Source of the DNA: Heterodera schachtii
Lineage: Eukaryota; Nematoda; Chromadorea; Rhabditida; Heteroderidae
Assembly: GCA_023374025.1 (NCBI GenBank)
Contig: SIJG01000053.1
Coordinates: forward strand, 310,001-374,000
Direction of reading: 5' to 3'
DNA: 64,000 nt
How positions within the stretch are numbered: the first letter of the stretch is position 1; each line of letters opens with the position of its first letter. Both the position numbers and the translations under genes were made by a program. Positions 61,766-64,000 of this stretch are shown here, in pieces. Below the pieces are notes generated by a model. The model made no database searches. It saw nothing but the letters and a program-made list of their open reading frames with translations, and was not told the origin of the DNA.

Positions 61766-62377
61766 GAAGTTTGGGCACCGGGAAGTTTGGGCACCAGGAA
61801 GTTTGGGCACCAGAGGGAGGGATTTAAAAAAATAAAACAAAATAAATATATAAAAGTTATATATAAATCATTATAATTTAGTAATTTTAACAACCCTTGT
61901 GCTCAAAAATTTCTATGTTCTTGAAAATTAAAAAAATTATGTATGGGAACCTGGCATCTTATGTATTATTTAGTCAATTCTTACGGTTGTTTAAACGTAT
62001 AGTTAAAGTGTATTAGTTTCTTTGGACTTAGACCTGAATACGCGGCTTAGTTGGGCCCAAATATCAAGAAACCGTATAATTCTATTTAAATTAAAAAATT
62101 TATTCTTGAACAGACAGAGCCTTGTAATTTTATAAATTATATAAATAATACATATGTACATTGATGTAGAATGAATGGTAATGAGTCTAGCGAAATAAGC
62201 ATGCTTAATCGAGTGAATATTCGATAAAAAAACTTTATATTCCTAACTTTATTAAATTTTCTATGCTTTTAATTAGATGGTTGCAATTTATAGACAAATA
62301 AAAATATTTTTATTTTTTAAATCCTTAATTTGGTGCCTAAACTTCCCGGTGCCCAAATTTCTGGTGCCCAAACTTCC
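61766..62377. mobile_element. Foldback element with triplicated 17-bp ends
   Basis: The left arm carries three tandem copies of a GAAGTTTGGGCACC(G/A)G unit followed by GATTTAAAAAAATAAAA. The right arm carries the reverse-complement copies (GGTGCCTAAACTTCCCGG, GTGCCCAAATTTCTGG, GTGCCCAAACTTC). About 610 bp with an AT-rich interior and no coding frame. A C run abuts the right end. Confidence 0.75.
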
Positions 62378-62699
62378 GCCCCCCCCCCGGGAAATAACAC
62401 CCTTTAATACAACCAGTATTTGACGCAGTATTTGTACACAAAGTTTAGATTAATTCCAACAGTGTTCTATTCAATTCTTTCCTTAGCGGCCTCAACATTC
62501 CAACAGTGTACTGCACGAATTTTTCGCTAAATGAATGATCTGTTGTCCGAAGGCAACAGCACGCCAAACGATTCCGAAGGAGGAAATATGCGCATTAAAG
62601 GATGAACTTTTCATTTCTTTGCATGAATATTGAGAAAGGAGAAGGTTTATTTTTTACGACTTTGCAAGTTATTAGCTAATTTTTTAAGTTTCCGAATTA

Positions 62700-63968
62700 A
62701 AAGCGGCCGCTGCAAACCCAGTCAATCAAGTTGTGCAAACACAGGAATTCATCTTTGATCAAAATCTTCAATATCCAAAGATCACTCTGTTGTTACTCAG
62801 CAACTTGAAGCCTGAGGTCTTTATGATTGCGCGTAGATATGCCATGGTCTGCAAACCGTACAGTGGCAACAAGGGCGTTCCTAGGCACTTGCATTTTACT
62901 GGTTGGCACATATACGTTGTTTGTTCTGTCCTATAAACGTTTTCTTTATAACACAGACAAAATTGCCTTTCCTCTGCAAATTGTGAATAGCCATTGCAGA
63001 ATGGTTGGAATAAGCCATTCAGATAAGAAGTGTCTTTTGCATCCGTCAGAGGAAAATAAGTGTGTTCTGCATACTGCAAATATTTTGCCGACCAGAGGAG
63101 ATGGTCATTGTGGCTATCGTTCAATTTCGACTGTCATCACTGGTAAATCCATGATTTTATTGTATTTTGGAGTGTCTTCATAAATTAGGGACACCAGACA
63201 ATTACAAAATAATGAGACGTGTTCTGAACAAATATTTATCCTTTCTTACGACTGCATCTGAAGCTAATGCAGGAATTGAAGCGACGCCTGACTGGATTAC
63301 AAGTGAACGAACTAAGTGATTAGTAGTCTAATTGTAATTGGTTTGAATGAATATTCAGCATATATGCTAGGAACAATACGTGGAAAGGGCGACGAAATGC
63401 AACAGCTAAATGCGCTGTTGTTCGAGACCAGAAAGCAGATTGAGGAAACGGAATTGTACGTCACCAGCTATTGGGCCGGCGATTTACAGCTTGCTGCCGC
63501 TGCAATGTAAACTACGCAATTTATTGCACAACTATACCAATAACAATTAAGTCTGTTCAACGTTACATTTATACTGCTAATGCCAACTGAACGCCGCAAA
63601 CAAGAATCTCCATTTTTCAGCATTGGTGGTGTTCAGACGTACCTTGTATATGTTTTTTACCTTTTGTATTGCTAACATAATTTTGTGTTATAGGCTGGTA
63701 ATATCCACTCAACGAGAAAGTTACATGTTGGAACATTGGATATTATGGAGAAGACGAATGGAAGTGTCTGGCTTGTCACAACTCCACTATCGGGCGTTAT
63801 AACACTGGTAACCACTGGGAGCCATATGTGTTCAGCGAGGATTACGAGTGTCTGGGTTACAAGCCGCCTAAGGATGCCTCGCTCATCGACAGCTTTCTTA
63901 AAGACTTGGAATATGAACGTATATTCTCATTTGTAAAAATACATAAAACAAAACGAGTCATGGTTTAA
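62700..63968 (+). CDS. OTU-type cysteine protease, structure incomplete, possibly decayed
   Basis: OTU-fold peptidases remove ubiquitin or act in transposon-encoded and viral polyproteins. Seen: the catalytic Cys block LPTRGDGHCGYRSISTVITG near 63090, split after ITG by an intron (about 63141-63187) and continuing TPDNYKIMRRVLNKYLSFLT. A helix block follows (KGDEMQQLNALLFETRKQIE, then SYWAGDLQLAAAA), and the catalytic His block near 63810 (GRYNTGNHWEPYVFSEDYEC), with a C-terminal end at TAA 63966-63968. The stretch before the Cys block has one hydrophobic segment. Splice sites fit between the first two blocks. Before the His block the only in-frame acceptor is poor and a stop intrudes, so a frameshift or decay is possible. 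The gene start is not determined; 62700 is the first exon-like base. Confidence 0.6.
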
Positions 63969-64000
63969 GCCGAAACACCAATTGAAAAGCGTTTTAAGTC

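Larger units (their letters stand above)
60621..62690. other. Repeat-rich AT-rich spacer
   Basis: No exon seen in about 2 kb. It holds two foldback elements (listed separately) and two diverged copies of a segment containing AGTTGAAC(G/C)GACGCCATCTGA at about 61468 and 61668. Poly-A/T richness and repeated decay suggest a transposon graveyard between the F-box-like and OTU genes. Confidence 0.5.

Overview
This is nuclear DNA of a nematode. Almost every gene is split by short introns of about 40-120 bp. The gene models reassembled here keep phase across all exons and match conserved eukaryotic families. The cuticle proprotein convertase BLI-4 keeps its nematode-specific Cys-rich tail. Three introns use GC-AG borders, and a 59.3-60.6 kb gene resembles an F-box-like family that I recall as strongly expanded in cyst nematodes (Globodera/Heterodera). 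I therefore suggest a plant-parasitic tylenchid; the nematode assignment is firm, the genus is inference. I see no bacterial operons, CRISPR arrays, rRNA or tRNA genes.

Layout. 1-30 kb is a run of minus-strand genes. From high to low coordinate they are: a CID-domain Pol II regulator (27.1-29.8 kb), a small unknown protein that may overlap it in another frame, TIM23, AP-1 gamma adaptin, non-lysosomal glucosylceramidase GBA2, mitochondrial BOLA3, homogentisate dioxygenase, a small unknown gene, the BLI-4 convertase (4.5-10.6 kb) and the 5' two thirds of tubulin cofactor D, which runs off the left edge. At 30.4-34.2 kb three plus-strand genes are closely packed: RPB6, PHPT1-like and METTL17-like. 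They face a convergent minus-strand trio at 34.7-39.2 kb: RPB7, SEC11 and TMX3-like. NDUFS5 and choline dehydrogenase follow at 40.1-43.9 kb (plus). From 47.3 to 57.8 kb a large plus-strand gene encodes a POU-homeodomain transcription factor with long introns. The right end is repeat-rich and holds the F-box-like gene and an OTU-type cysteine protease gene whose 3' half may be decayed.

Non-coding character. Spacers and large introns hold G/C homopolymers, (AG)n and pyrimidine-rich tracts, an 18-bp and a 64-bp tandem array, and several foldback elements. Three of these have perfect 8-bp flanking duplications (28722-29220, 56578-56862, 58959-59310). One of them sits inside a larger inverted-repeat element, and another lies 13 bp outside the duplication-to-ATG interval of the F-box-like gene.

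How genes relate. Most are housekeeping genes: transcription (RPB6, RPB7, CID protein), mitochondrial import and assembly (TIM23, BOLA3, METTL17, NDUFS5), secretory pathway (SEC11, TMX3, AP-1, BLI-4). Close same-strand spacing suggests nematode-style operons, but spliced-leader use cannot be proven from sequence alone. The most interesting points are a phase-compatible alternative membrane-anchor exon in bli-4, an apparent GT-GG intron in RPB7, a possible dual-frame exon at 27.1 kb, and the nested 8-bp-TSD elements.
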